Part shown: piece after piece, positions 43,871-52,825 of the stretch | Layout of the letters: each line of letters opens with the position of its first letter | Position numbering within the stretch: position 1 is the first letter of the stretch | Assembly: GCA_963840925.1 (NCBI GenBank) | Contig: CAWJAY010000052.1 | Coordinates: 14,919-78,918 of the forward strand | Direction: 5' to 3' | Length of the DNA: 64,000 bases | DNA from: DATAOG01 sp963840925 | GTDB lineage: Bacteria > Pseudomonadota > Alphaproteobacteria > Geminicoccales > Geminicoccaceae | Translations under genes and position numbers: made by a program | Notes under the pieces: model-generated | What the model saw: only the letters and a program-made list of their open reading frames with translations | Databases searched by the model: none | What the model was told of the DNA's origin: nothing

Positions 43871-45001
43871 ATGACTGATCACGTTCGCGCAAGGATGGAA
43901 TTTAACGCCCCGCCCTGGCTCTTCGGAGCCGCCGCGATGGCTCTGCTGGCGCTCAGCGGCGGCGGCGCCGTGGCTGCGGATGCCGCGACTGCGACCAGCG
44001 CCGCCGATTTCGGCGGCATGGACCAGCTGATCGCGGCCGCCAAGGAGGAAGGCGAGCTGAACGTCATCGCTCTGCCGCCCGATTGGGCCAACTACGGCAA
44101 GATGATCGATACATTCGCGCTAAAGTATGGGATCAAGGTCAACAGCGCCCAGCCCGACGGCAGCAGCCAGGACGAGATCAACGCCGCGAATCAGCTGCGC
44201 GGTCAGGATCGGGCGCCTGATGTGTTCGACCTCGGCGGCAACGTCGCGCTGCGCAACACCGACCTGTTCAGCCCCTACAAGGTTGCGACCTGGGACGACA
44301 TTCCGGACGTGCTCAAGGACCCGGACGGCGCCTGGGTCAGTGACTACGGCGGCTACATGTCGATCGGCTACGACGCCGGCAGCGTGCCGGCCCCGACCAG
44401 CGTCGGCGATCTCCTGAAGGAGGAGTACCGCGGCAAGGTCGCGCTCAACGGCAATCCGACCCAGGCGTCCGCAGGCTTCCACGGCGTCATGATGGCGGCG
44501 CTTGGCAACGGCGGCTCGGCCGACGACATCGCCCCCGGCGTCGAATTCTTCAAGGAGCTGAAGGGGGCCGGCAACTTCCTGCCGGTCGATCCGACGCCGG
44601 CGACGATCGCCTCCGGTCAGACCCCGGTCGTGCTCGACTGGGAGTATCTGAACGTCGCGCAGACCGAGGCGCTCAAGGGCCAGCGCGACTGGAAGCTGGT
44701 GGTGCCCGAAGGTGCGGTGGTCGGCGCCTTCTATGTCCAGGCGATCAACAAGGACGCCCCGCATCCGGCGGCCGCGCGGCTTTGGCAGGAGTTCCTGTAT
44801 TCCGACGAGGGCCAGAACATCTGGCTGCAGGGTTTCGCCCGCCCGGTTCGCCTGGAGGCGATGGCCAAGGCCGGCACGGTCGACAAGGCAGCGATGGCGA
44901 ACCTGCCGGAAGCCAAGGGCACGCCGGTGTTCCTGACCCAGGATCAGCTCGCGAGCCAGCAGCAGTACCTGCTCGAGCATTGGGAGCAGGCGGTCGAGTG
45001 A
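43871..45001 (+). CDS. ABC transporter periplasmic binding protein (PotD/AfuA-like)
   Basis: A 376-residue extracellular solute-binding protein. The signal peptide (WLFGAAAMALLALSGGGAVAA) starts about residue 16 after a hydrophilic lead. The mature part has GGMDQLIAAAKEEGELNVIAL and YGIKVNSAQPDGSSQDEINA, as in iron/putrescine/phosphonate-type binding proteins. Its stop overlaps the GTG of the first permease. Gene context (dehydrogenase and acid-sugar enzyme upstream) argues for a carboxylated sugar or polyol rather than iron; this is inference. Confidence 0.88.
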   Translation: MTDHVRARMEFNAPPWLFGAAAMALLALSGGGAVAADAATATSAADFGGMDQLIAAAKEEGELNVIALPPDWANYGKMIDTFALKYGIKVNSAQPDGSSQDEINAANQLRGQDRAPDVFDLGGNVALRNTDLFSPYKVATWDDIPDVLKDPDGAWVSDYGGYMSIGYDAGSVPAPTSVGDLLKEEYRGKVALNGNPTQASAGFHGVMMAALGNGGSADDIAPGVEFFKELKGAGNFLPVDPTPATIASGQTPVVLDWEYLNVAQTEALKGQRDWKLVVPEGAVVGAFYVQAINKDAPHPAAARLWQEFLYSDEGQNIWLQGFARPVRLEAMAKAGTVDKAAMANLPEAKGTPVFLTQDQLASQQQYLLEHWEQAVE

Positions 45002-45942
45002 CGCCGGGCGTCTCCAAAGCGGGCGCGCCGCCGCTCGCCCCGGCAGCGTCTCCGGCCGGTGCCGTCGCCTCGCGCGGCGGCATCGGCGCGGGGCTGCGCC
45101 GCCGGCTCGACTACCTGGGCGTGCTGCCGTTTGCGGTCTTCGTCGCGCTGTTCCTGCTCTGGCCGACGGTCTTGGTCGTGATCGGCGCGTTCGAAGACCC
45201 CGAAGGCGGGCTGACGCTCGGCAACCTCGAGCAGGCCGTGACCGGCAGCTATCTGCAGGCCTTCGTGACCTCGATCGTGCTATCCGCGGTCACCGCGGTG
45301 CTCGGTGCGGTCTTCGGCGGGCTGCTCGCCTGGGCGATCTCGGTCGGCCGTCGCGACGGCCTGTTGCGCCGTCTGGTGCTCGCCGGCTCCGGCACGCTCG
45401 CCCAGTTCGGCGGCGTCATGCTCGCCTTCGCCTTCCTTGCGACCTTCGGCTTCAACGGCCTGGTGACGCTGTTCCTGCACGAGCGGCTGGGCCTCGATAC
45501 CTTCGCCTGGGGCGGCTGGATCTACGAGCTGCCCGGCCTCGTGCTGGTCTATACCTATTTTCAGATCCCGCTGATGGTGATCGTCTTCTTGCCCGCGGTC
45601 GAGGGCCTGCGGCCGCAATGGCGGGAAGCCTGCGAGAGCCTGGGCGGCAGCGGTTGGACCTACTGGCGCCACGTCGGCTTCCCGATCCTGTGGCCGTCAT
45701 TCCTCGGCGCGACGCTGCTGCTGTTCGCCAACGCGTTCTCGGCCTATGCGACCGCCAAGGCGTTGATCTCACAGGCCAGCCCGCTGGTGCCGCTCAGGAT
45801 CGGCACCTTTCTCACCAGCGAGATCGTGCTCGGCCATGAGAACGTCGGCAAGGCGCTGTCCTTGGGCATGATCGTGATCGTGGCTCTGACCATGTCGGTC
45901 TACGCGCTGCTGCAGAAGCGGACCTCGCGATGGCTGCGCTGA
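44998..45942 (+). CDS. ABC transporter permease 1 (PotB/ThiP-like)
   Basis: A 314-residue inner-membrane permease with about six helices after a 35-residue Ala/Pro/Gly-rich lead. The first helix is LGVLPFAVFVALFLLWPTVLVVIGAF. The EAA loop is EACESLGGSGWTYWRHVGFPILWP. GTG 44998 overlaps the SBP stop, deciding the start. It pairs with the next permease, which begins 13 bp before its end. Confidence 0.9.
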   Translation: MTPGVSKAGAPPLAPAASPAGAVASRGGIGAGLRRRLDYLGVLPFAVFVALFLLWPTVLVVIGAFEDPEGGLTLGNLEQAVTGSYLQAFVTSIVLSAVTAVLGAVFGGLLAWAISVGRRDGLLRRLVLAGSGTLAQFGGVMLAFAFLATFGFNGLVTLFLHERLGLDTFAWGGWIYELPGLVLVYTYFQIPLMVIVFLPAVEGLRPQWREACESLGGSGWTYWRHVGFPILWPSFLGATLLLFANAFSAYATAKALISQASPLVPLRIGTFLTSEIVLGHENVGKALSLGMIVIVALTMSVYALLQKRTSRWLR

Positions 45943-46730
45943 GTGGCGCCGGCCAGCGCTCCGGCGCGCTGCGTTGGGCGGTCCTGCTGGCGACTGGCGC
46001 CTATATGCTGTTGCCGCTGCTCGCGATGCTCGAGTTCTCGACCCGCGGCATCGGCGGTCAGCGCAGCTTTGCCGCCTGGCTCGCGATCGGCGCCAACCCG
46101 GATCTGTTGCGGGCGATCCGGGTGTCGCTCGAGCTCGCGGTGCTGACCGTCGGCCTGATGCTCCTCTTGATGCTGCCGACCATGGTTTGGGTGCAGCTCC
46201 GGCTGCCGAGACTGTTGCGCGCGGTCGAGTTCATCTGCCTGCTGCCGCTGACCATCCCGGCGATCGTGCTGGTCGTCGGGCTCGCCCCGGTCTACCGCTG
46301 GGTCTGGGATCTGCTCGGGGAATCGCCGAACACGCTGACCTTCGTCTATACGATCCTCGTGCTGCCGTTCGCCTACCGCGCGCTCGCCGCCGGTCTCGGC
46401 ACTCTCGATCTCGTGACCCTGGCCGAGGCCGGGCGCAGCCTCGGCTGCTCCTGGTTCGGCGTGATCTGGCGGATCGTCGTGCCCAACATCAAGGGCGCAA
46501 TCATGTCGGCGGCGCTGATTTCGGTGGCGCTCGTGCTCGGCGAGTTCACGATCTCCTCGCTGCTCAATTTCGAGACCTTGCAAGTCGTGATCAATCTGTT
46601 GGGCAAGCGCAATGCGAGCATCGCGGTCGCGGTCTCGCTCGCCGCCCTGCTGCTGGCCGCAGCGCTCCTCTTCCTGTTGTCGTTCGTCGACCAGAGCGGC
46701 CGCGCCCGCGTGCGCGTGGCGGACGAATGA
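45930..46730 (+). CDS. ABC transporter permease 2 (PotC-like)
   Basis: A 266-residue permease with about six membrane helices (LLATGAYMLLPLLAMLEF, LLPLTIPAIVLVVGLAPVY). Its ATPase-docking loop is LAEAGRSLGCSWFGVIWRIVVPNI. The ATG at 45930 lies inside the end of permease 1 and the stop overlaps the ATPase start, so the importer genes are translationally coupled. Confidence 0.9.
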   Translation: MAALSGAGQRSGALRWAVLLATGAYMLLPLLAMLEFSTRGIGGQRSFAAWLAIGANPDLLRAIRVSLELAVLTVGLMLLLMLPTMVWVQLRLPRLLRAVEFICLLPLTIPAIVLVVGLAPVYRWVWDLLGESPNTLTFVYTILVLPFAYRALAAGLGTLDLVTLAEAGRSLGCSWFGVIWRIVVPNIKGAIMSAALISVALVLGEFTISSLLNFETLQVVINLLGKRNASIAVAVSLAALLLAAALLFLLSFVDQSGRARVRVADE

Positions 46731-47827
46731 CCGTGCAGCGCTCGATCGAGCGCAGCCCGGCGCCGGTCGCCGCCGCCGGCCGCCCGTCCCGCGCCGGCGT
46801 CCGCGTCCAGCTGATCGAGCTGCGGCGCCGGTTCGGCGAGGTCAGTGCGCTCGACGGCCTGTCGCTTGATCTGGCGCCGGGCGAACTCGTGGTTCTGCTC
46901 GGCCCCTCGGGCTGCGGCAAGACCACCGCGTTGCGCTCACTCGCTGGCCTGGAGCGGCTGGACTCGGGCCGCGTCCTGCTCGACGGCCAAGACATCACCC
47001 TGATGCCGGCCAGCCGGCGCGACATGGGTATGGTGTTCCAGGCGTACAGCCTGTTCCCGCATCTGACGGCGCGCGAGAACGTCGCTTTCGGGCTGCGCCT
47101 GCGCCGCATGGCGGGCGCGGAACGGCGCAAGGTCGCCGACCGGCTGCTCGAGCTCGTGCACCTCGGCCGGCACGGCAACCGCTACCCGCACGAGCTGTCC
47201 GGCGGGCAGCAGCAGCGGGTGGCGCTCGCCCGGGCGCTCGCGATCGAGCCCCAGGTCCTGCTGCTCGACGAGCCGCTGTCGGCGCTGGATGCCAAGGTCC
47301 GCTCGACGCTGCGCGACGAGATCCGCCGCGTCCAGACCGAGGTCGGGATCACGACCGTGTTCGTGACCCATGACCAGGACGAGGCGCTGGCGATCGCTGA
47401 CCGGGTCGCGGTCATCTTCGCCGGCCGCGTCGCCCAGATCGCGCCGCCGGCCGAACTCTACGAGCGGCCACGGACCGCTCAGGTCGCCGACTTCGTAGGC
47501 CTCTCGAACCGGATCCGCGGCGAGGCCAAGGCCGGCACGGCGGCCATCCTGAACACGCGCCTGCCCCTTCTGGCGGGATCGGCCGCCGATGGGCCGGTGA
47601 CGGTCCTGGTCCGGCCCGAGACGATCGAGCTGACGCCGGATCCCGGCGGGCCGGATCGGGTGGTCAGCGCTAGCTTCCTGGGCTCGATCGCGCGCGTTCA
47701 GGTGCGCCTTGGCGATGGCACGCTGGTCCTGGCCCAAGTGCCGAGCGCCGAAGTCGCGAGCTTCCGGCCGGGCGATCCGATCCGCGTCGGCCTGAAGCCG
47801 ACGCCCGCGCTCGCGGTTGAGGCCTGA
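46727..47827 (+). CDS. ABC transporter ATPase (PotA/FbpC-like)
   Basis: A 366-residue ATP-binding subunit. Walker A is GPSGCGKTT, the Q-loop MVFQAYSLFPHLTAREN, the signature LSGGQQQRVALARALA, Walker B LLLDEPLSALDAKVR and the H-loop VFVTHDQDEALAIADR. A C-terminal TOBE domain (about residues 280-360, VLVRPETIELTPD) marks the carbohydrate/polyamine/iron importer group. It is last in the six-gene operon and converges with ruvA 56 bp on. Confidence 0.93.
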   Translation: MTVQRSIERSPAPVAAAGRPSRAGVRVQLIELRRRFGEVSALDGLSLDLAPGELVVLLGPSGCGKTTALRSLAGLERLDSGRVLLDGQDITLMPASRRDMGMVFQAYSLFPHLTARENVAFGLRLRRMAGAERRKVADRLLELVHLGRHGNRYPHELSGGQQQRVALARALAIEPQVLLLDEPLSALDAKVRSTLRDEIRRVQTEVGITTVFVTHDQDEALAIADRVAVIFAGRVAQIAPPAELYERPRTAQVADFVGLSNRIRGEAKAGTAAILNTRLPLLAGSAADGPVTVLVRPETIELTPDPGGPDRVVSASFLGSIARVQVRLGDGTLVLAQVPSAEVASFRPGDPIRVGLKPTPALAVEA

Positions 47828-47883
47828 GCCCGGCCGAACGCCCTGCCTCGCCGGGCGCTCAGACCCGAGGCCGCTGCAACCGG

Positions 47884-48492
47884 CTAGACGCCGGTCAGCT
47901 CCTGGAGGCCGGTCCGGATCAAGGCATCGACCGGGGCCTTCTCGCCGAGGCTGGCGGCAGCCTTGGCAATCGCGGCGTGGGCTTCGCTGCGGCCGTAGCC
48001 GAGGTTGATCAGAGCCGAGAGGGCATCGGCGAGCGGGCCGCCGGCGGCGGCGAGCGGAGCGGTCGCAGCCAGGCTGCCGGGCGCGGGAAAATCGACCAGG
48101 CGGTCCCTGAGCTCGGCAGTGATCCGGGTCGCGAGGCGCGGGCCGACCCCGCTCGCCCGGGTCAGCGCCGCCTTGTCCTGAGCGGCGACCGCGCGCGCTA
48201 AGGCATCGGTCGTGAGCACCGAGAGCACGCCGAGCGCGACCCGGGCGCCGACCCCCTGGACCGTCTGCAGCAGGCGGAACCAGGCGCGCTCGGCCGGGTC
48301 GCGAAAGCCGTAAAGCGTGATGCTCTCCGCCCGGACCTGGGTCTCGACGTGCAGGTCGACCGCCTCGCCGGCCGACGGCATCGTCGCAAGCGTGCGCGCC
48401 GGACAGACCACCAGATAACCGACCCCGCCGACGTCGACCACGGCATGGTCCTCGCCGACGCTGTCGAGGCGGCCGCGCAGCCGTGCGATCAC
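47884..48492 (-). CDS. ruvA: Holliday junction branch migration protein RuvA
   Basis: A 202-residue RuvA that binds four-way junctions as a tetramer and loads RuvB. It has the OB-fold start IARLRGRLDSVGEDHAVVDVGGVGYLV, HhH motifs QGVGARVALGVLS and SGVGPRLATRI, and a C-terminal RuvB-contact domain (ALSALINLGYGRSEAHAAI). The GTG at 48492 overlaps the ruvC stop (GTGA). ruvB, which normally follows, is absent; a convergent transporter operon lies there instead. Confidence 0.95.
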   Translation of the reverse strand: MIARLRGRLDSVGEDHAVVDVGGVGYLVVCPARTLATMPSAGEAVDLHVETQVRAESITLYGFRDPAERAWFRLLQTVQGVGARVALGVLSVLTTDALARAVAAQDKAALTRASGVGPRLATRITAELRDRLVDFPAPGSLAATAPLAAAGGPLADALSALINLGYGRSEAHAAIAKAAASLGEKAPVDALIRTGLQELTGV

Positions 48493-49004
48493 GGCGCCGG
48501 CCCGGCCGCGGCCAGCGCGCGTGCGAGCCGATCGCGGCCGGCCTGGTGATGGGCGTGGCAAAGCGCCACCGCAAGCGCGTCGGCGGCGTCGGCGGTCACC
48601 GCACCGCTGGTCGGCAGCAGCGTGCGGACCATCATCGCGACCTGGCGCTTGTCGGCGGCGCCGGTGCCGACCACGGTGCGCTTGACCGTCTTGGAGGCGT
48701 ATTCGGTGACCGTGAGGCCGGCATGCGCGGCGGCCAGCAGCACGACGCCGCGCGCCTGGCCGAGCTTGAGCGAGGAGCCGGCGTTGCGGTTGACCACGGT
48801 CTCCTCGACCGCGGCAACGCTCGGGCCATGGCAGCTGACGACCTCCTTCAGGCCGCGGTAGAGCGCATCCAGCCGGCGCGCCAGATCGTCGCTGGCCGCG
48901 GTGGCGACGACGCCTGCGGCAAGGAAACTGAGCGCGTTGCCGTGGACCTCGATCACGCCCCAGCCGGTACGCTGCAGCCCGGGGTCGAGGCCCAACAGGC
49001 GCAT
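48489..49004 (-). CDS. ruvC: Holliday junction resolvase RuvC
   Basis: A 171-residue endonuclease that cuts Holliday junctions symmetrically. The acidic catalytic set is visible: D7 in LLGLDPGLQRTGWGV, E67/E68 in VAAVEETVVNRNA, and the C-terminal aspartates in TADAADALAVALCHAHH. The stop of yebC touches the ruvC start, giving the standard yebC-ruvC-ruvA order. Confidence 0.96.
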   Translation of the reverse strand: MRLLGLDPGLQRTGWGVIEVHGNALSFLAAGVVATAASDDLARRLDALYRGLKEVVSCHGPSVAAVEETVVNRNAGSSLKLGQARGVVLLAAAHAGLTVTEYASKTVKRTVVGTGAADKRQVAMMVRTLLPTSGAVTADAADALAVALCHAHHQAGRDRLARALAAAGPAP

Positions 49005-49750
49005 CAGGCGGACAGCCGCTCGAGCACCTCGTCGTCGACCTCGAAGTTGGCGGTGACCCGCTGGACGTCGTCGTTGTCGTCCAGGGTCTCGAGCAGCCGG
49101 AACAGGGTCTCGGCCTGGTCCTGCCCGACCGGCACGTTGACCTGCGGCCGCCAGCCGAGCCGGGCGCTCTCCGGCGGCCCGAGCCGGTCCTCGAGCGCCT
49201 CGCGGACCGCGCCCAGATCGTCGGGCGAGCAGACGATCTCATGACCGTCCTCAAACGACTGGCAGTCCTCGGCGCCGGCCTCGATCGCCGCCTCGAGCAT
49301 GAGGTCAGGGGTCGCAGCGTCAGCGGCGTAGCGGATCTCGCCGACCCGGTCGAACTGGAAGCTGACGCTGCCGGTCTCGGCGAGCGCGCCGCCGAGCTTG
49401 GTGAACGCGGCCCGGACGTCGGCTGCGGTCCGGTTGCGGTTGTCGGTCAGGGTCTCGACGATCACCGCCACGCCGCCGGGGCCGTAGCCCTCGTAGCGGA
49501 CCTCCTCGTAGGTCTCGCCATCGCTGCCGGTCGCACGCCTGATCGCGCGCTCGACGTTGTCCTTGGGCACGTTGGCCGCACGCGCCGCCTGCAGGGCCGA
49601 GCGCAGGCGCGGGTTGGCGGCCGGGTCGGGCAGGCCGGAGCGCGCCGCGACCTGGACCTCGCGCACCAGGCGGGTGAAGGTCCGCGCCCGCTTGGCATCC
49701 TGGCGGCCCTTGCGATGCATGATGTTCTTGAACTGGGAATGGCCAGCCAT
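49004..49750 (-). CDS. yebC: YebC/PmpR-family protein (TACO1-like)
   Basis: A 248-residue protein of the YebC family, implicated in translation of difficult peptide stretches and in transcription control. Signatures are MAGHSQFKNIMHRKGRQDAKRARTF at the N-terminus, PKDNVERAIRRATG and EGYGPGGVAVIVETLTDNRNRT. The ATG at 49750 is the family start. It overlaps ruvC by one base and heads the yebC-ruvC-ruvA transcript. Confidence 0.96.
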   Translation of the reverse strand: MAGHSQFKNIMHRKGRQDAKRARTFTRLVREVQVAARSGLPDPAANPRLRSALQAARAANVPKDNVERAIRRATGSDGETYEEVRYEGYGPGGVAVIVETLTDNRNRTAADVRAAFTKLGGALAETGSVSFQFDRVGEIRYAADAATPDLMLEAAIEAGAEDCQSFEDGHEIVCSPDDLGAVREALEDRLGPPESARLGWRPQVNVPVGQDQAETLFRLLETLDDNDDVQRVTANFEVDDEVLERLSA

Positions 49751-49922
49751 GATCGGTTCACCGCCTCTGCTGCATGCTGCCGGTGGTCTAGCACGGATCG
49801 CTGCGGCAGCGCATCGACTGGATAGATCGCCCCGGTTAACGCTGCGTTTACCTCGACCTGCAGTAGTGGCGGCCAAGCAGACCAGCATCGAGGTCGCTCC
49901 CATCCTCGGGAGCGACCACAGG

Positions 49923-50264
49923 ATGGCGGCCATGACAACCGATCCAGGCGGTGGCGAGCAGCAGGACGAGCGCCTCGACCCGCGCTTCGAAGGCCGGCTC
50001 GAGGCCGAGCTTCTGGTCGACGGTGCGCCGTGGCGGTGCTGGATTCGCGATCTCTCGCTCGGCGGCGCCGGCCTGGAGCCTCCGATCCCGCCCGCGCTCG
50101 GCAAGAAGGTCGAGCTGCGGAGCGTCCGCTTCGACTTCAAGGGCCGGTTGCGCGGCCGGGTCGTCAACCTCGCGCACCGGCGGACCTGCGTGGCCTTCGA
50201 TCTGGATCCGGGCACGCGCCAGCAGTTGACCGCATTCCTGCTCGCCAACGCCGAACCGTCCTGA
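49923..50264 (+). CDS. PilZ-domain protein
   Basis: A 113-residue single PilZ domain. The c-di-GMP binding pattern is visible as R-x3-R (DPRFEGRLEAEL, slightly altered) and D-x-S-x-G-G (IRDLSLGGAGLE). It likely binds the second messenger and controls motility, polysaccharide or adhesion through a protein partner. It is monocistronic and divergent from yebC. The ATG at 49923 gives a short acidic lead before the domain. Confidence 0.75.
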   Translation: MAAMTTDPGGGEQQDERLDPRFEGRLEAELLVDGAPWRCWIRDLSLGGAGLEPPIPPALGKKVELRSVRFDFKGRLRGRVVNLAHRRTCVAFDLDPGTRQQLTAFLLANAEPS

Positions 50265-50505
50265 AATTCTGGCCGCCGGCGGCTCGCGCCCCGGCATCGC
50301 GGCACAACAACAACGCCTGCCGCCCGGCGTCCCTGAGCGAACCACAGACCATACCCAATGGCGTCATAATCAACGCAAGGCGAGGGCGTACCTCATCTAC
50401 CTAGGATTTTATAAGTTTTTCCGTACTAACTTTTTTGTTGATTTCCCCTTTCGCTTGAGTTACAGCTGGATCGTCAAGTCAGACGGTGCCTCCCTCCCTC
50501 CACTG

Positions 50506-50542
50506 CCCTCGTCGGCCACAGGCTGACGGGGGCGACTTTTTT
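50506..50542 (+). terminator. strong hairpin before the small coiled-coil gene
   Basis: CCCTCGTCGGCC and GGCTGACGGGGG form a 12-bp stem (two G-T pairs) with loop ACA, followed four bases later by TTTTTT. It lies 52 bp before the next start and about 100 bp after an AT-rich promoter-like stretch (50400-50450). A short transcript or leader could therefore end here. Confidence 0.6.
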
Positions 50543-50594
50543 GGAGGGGGTCTAGATGGGAGATCCCCGGCAGACTTGTCCCAAGGATACGACC

Positions 50595-50846
50595 ATGACC
50601 GAGGCAGCCAGCGCGATCGCCGCCGTTCGCAACGACCAGCTGGACGACCAGGACTTGGCCATCGCCGATCTGCACCGAGAGAACACGCTGCTCCGCGCCG
50701 AGCTCGAGGAGGTTCAGCCGGTGATCAGCGCGTCGTTGCTGGTGGCGACCGCCTTTCGTCTCCGCGATCAGACTGCTTTGGTGAGCGCCATGCGCCTGCT
50801 GGTGCGCGCGATCCGCCTGTTCGAGGATCGCCGCGCCTGCGCCTGA
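50595..50846 (+). CDS. small hypothetical protein with coiled-coil
   Basis: An 83-residue helical protein. A heptad-like segment runs from residue 13 to 42 (RNDQLDDQDLAIADLHRENT, LLRAELEEVQPV), followed by a more hydrophobic second half ending in basic residues. It has a start ATG with a purine-rich lead and sits behind a terminator-like hairpin, 112 bp before hslV. No known family is recognised. Its acidic, Leu-zipper-like N-terminus suggests dimerisation. Confidence 0.5.
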   Translation: MTEAASAIAAVRNDQLDDQDLAIADLHRENTLLRAELEEVQPVISASLLVATAFRLRDQTALVSAMRLLVRAIRLFEDRRACA

Positions 50847-50957
50847 GCGCTCTAGCGGGCGCCGGCGCCGGCGCTTGATCTCGGCGCGAGGGTTGACCAC
50901 ATCCTGGCGGCGGCCCATCAAGGGCCGAGCCGGATCCGGTCGCCCGCACGTGGATTT

Positions 50958-51515
50958 ATGACGCAAGCTCAAAGCGCCGCCTGGCACGGCACGACGATCC
51001 TGTCGGTCCGCAAGGACCGTCAGGTCGTGATCGCCGGCGACGGCCAGGTCTCTCTGCAGAACACCGTGCTCAAGGCCGGCGCGCGCAAGGTGCGCCGGCT
51101 CGCCGGCGGCAGCATCCTGGCCGGGTTCGCCGGCAGCACGGCGGATGCCTTCACGCTGCTCGAGCGGCTCGAGGGCAAGCTCGAGCGCCATCCCGGCCAG
51201 CTGATGCGGGCCGCGGTCGAGCTCGCCAAGGACTGGCGGACCGATCGCTATCTGCGTCGTCTGGAGGCGATGATGGCGGTCGCCGATGCCGAGGTCTCGC
51301 TGCTGCTGTCCGGCACCGGCGACGTACTCGAGCCGGACGACGGCCTGATCGGGATCGGCTCTGGCGGGCCGTTCGCGCTGGCGGCGGCGCGCGCGTTGCT
51401 CGACGTCGAGGGTACCACCGCCGAGACGATCGCCCGCAAGGCGATGGCGATCGCGGCCGGAATCTGCGTCTACACCAACGCGCATCTGACCCTCGAGACG
51501 ATCGAGCTGGCATGA
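50958..51515 (+). CDS. hslV: ATP-dependent protease subunit HslV
   Basis: The 185-residue proteolytic subunit of the HslUV protease, a double hexamer. The N-terminal threonine nucleophile is T12 after removal of a short propeptide (WHG|TTILSVRKD). Family motifs VVIAGDGQVSLQNTV, ARKVRRLAGGSILAGFAGSTADAFTL and IGIGSGGPFALAAARAL follow. Its stop overlaps the hslU start. Confidence 0.97.
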   Translation: MTQAQSAAWHGTTILSVRKDRQVVIAGDGQVSLQNTVLKAGARKVRRLAGGSILAGFAGSTADAFTLLERLEGKLERHPGQLMRAAVELAKDWRTDRYLRRLEAMMAVADAEVSLLLSGTGDVLEPDDGLIGIGSGGPFALAAARALLDVEGTTAETIARKAMAIAAGICVYTNAHLTLETIELA

Positions 51516-52825
51516 TGAGTAGCCTGACCCCGCGCGAGATCGTCTCCGAGCTCGATCGCTTCATCATCGGCCAGCAGGCGGCCAAGCGCGCGGTCGCGAT
51601 CGCGCTGCGCAATCGCTGGCGGCGCCTGAAGCTGGACGAGACGCTGCGCGAGGAGGTGCTGCCCAAGAACATCTTGACCATCGGCCCGACCGGCTGCGGC
51701 AAGACCGAGATCGCGCGCCGCCTGGCCAGGCTCGCCCAGGCCCCCTTCCTCAAGGTCGAGGCGACCAAGTTCACCGAGGTCGGCTACGTCGGCCGGGATG
51801 TCGAATCGATCATCCGCGACCTGGTCGAGGTCGGCCTGATGATGACCCGCGAGCGGCTGCGCAAGGCGGTCACCGCTAAGGCCGAGCTCAGCGCCGAGGA
51901 ACGGGTGCTGAACGCGCTGATCGGCACCAATGCGAGCCAGGAGACCCGCGACAAGTTCCGCCGGCTGCTGCGCGAAGGCGCGCTCGCCGACAAGGAGATC
52001 GAGCTCGAGGTCGCCGACCGGGCCGGGATGGCGCTGCCGACCTTCGACATCCCTGGCATGCCGGGTGCCCAGATGGGCATGCTCAACCTCGGCGACATCT
52101 TCGGCAAGGCGTTCGGCGAGCGGACCAAGCGCCGGCGGATGACCGTGGCCGACAGCTACGTGCTGCTGATGGAGGAGGAGGCGGACAAGCTGCTCGACCA
52201 GGAGCAGGTCAAGCGTGAGGCGCTGACCGCGGTCGAGCAGAACGGCATCGTGTTCCTCGACGAGATCGACAAGATCAGCCGGGGCGAGCACCGGGGCGGC
52301 GCCGACGTCTCGCGCGAGGGCGTGCAACGGGACCTCTTGCCGCTGATCGAGGGCACCAGCGTCACGACCAAGCATGGCGTGGTCCGGACCGAGCACATCC
52401 TGTTCATCGCGAGCGGCGCGTTCCACAACAGCAAGCCGTCCGACCTGTTGCCGGAACTGCAAGGCCGGCTGCCGATCCGGGTCGAGCTCAACCCCCTGAC
52501 CGAGCAGGATCTGGCGCGCATCCTGGTCGAGCCCGAGGCGAGCCTGGTCAAGCAGTACGTGGCCCTGCTCGCGACCGAGGGCGTGGCGCTCGAGTTCACC
52601 GATGGCGCGGTCGCCGAGATCGCGCGGCTCGCGACCCAGATCAACGAGCGCGTCGAGAACATCGGCGCCCGCCGGCTGCACACCGTGATGGAGCGTCTGG
52701 TCGAGGAGATCAGCTTTGGCGCTTCCGATCGCGCCGGCGAACGCGTGGTGATTGATCCCGCCTATGTCCGCGCCCATGTCGGCCATCTGCTCGAGAGTGC
52801 GGATCTGACCAAGTTCATCCTGTAA
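51512..52825 (+). CDS. hslU: HslU AAA+ unfoldase
   Basis: A 437-residue ATPase that unfolds substrates for HslV. Walker A is GPTGCGKTEIARRLA, the pore motif region KFTEVGYVGRDVESI, the I-domain spans about residues 110-240, and Walker B is NGIVFLDEIDKISRGEHRGGADVSREGVQRDLL. The C-terminus ends LTKFIL, the tail that docks into HslV. ATGATG at the start overlaps hslV. Confidence 0.97.
   Translation: MMSSLTPREIVSELDRFIIGQQAAKRAVAIALRNRWRRLKLDETLREEVLPKNILTIGPTGCGKTEIARRLARLAQAPFLKVEATKFTEVGYVGRDVESIIRDLVEVGLMMTRERLRKAVTAKAELSAEERVLNALIGTNASQETRDKFRRLLREGALADKEIELEVADRAGMALPTFDIPGMPGAQMGMLNLGDIFGKAFGERTKRRRMTVADSYVLLMEEEADKLLDQEQVKREALTAVEQNGIVFLDEIDKISRGEHRGGADVSREGVQRDLLPLIEGTSVTTKHGVVRTEHILFIASGAFHNSKPSDLLPELQGRLPIRVELNPLTEQDLARILVEPEASLVKQYVALLATEGVALEFTDGAVAEIARLATQINERVENIGARRLHTVMERLVEEISFGASDRAGERVVIDPAYVRAHVGHLLESADLTKFIL

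Noticed and set aside
50850..50957. A heat-shock (sigma32) promoter for hslVU
   Set aside because: CTTG and CCACAT-like boxes exist but the spacing of about 19 bases and weak -10 match are not convincing.
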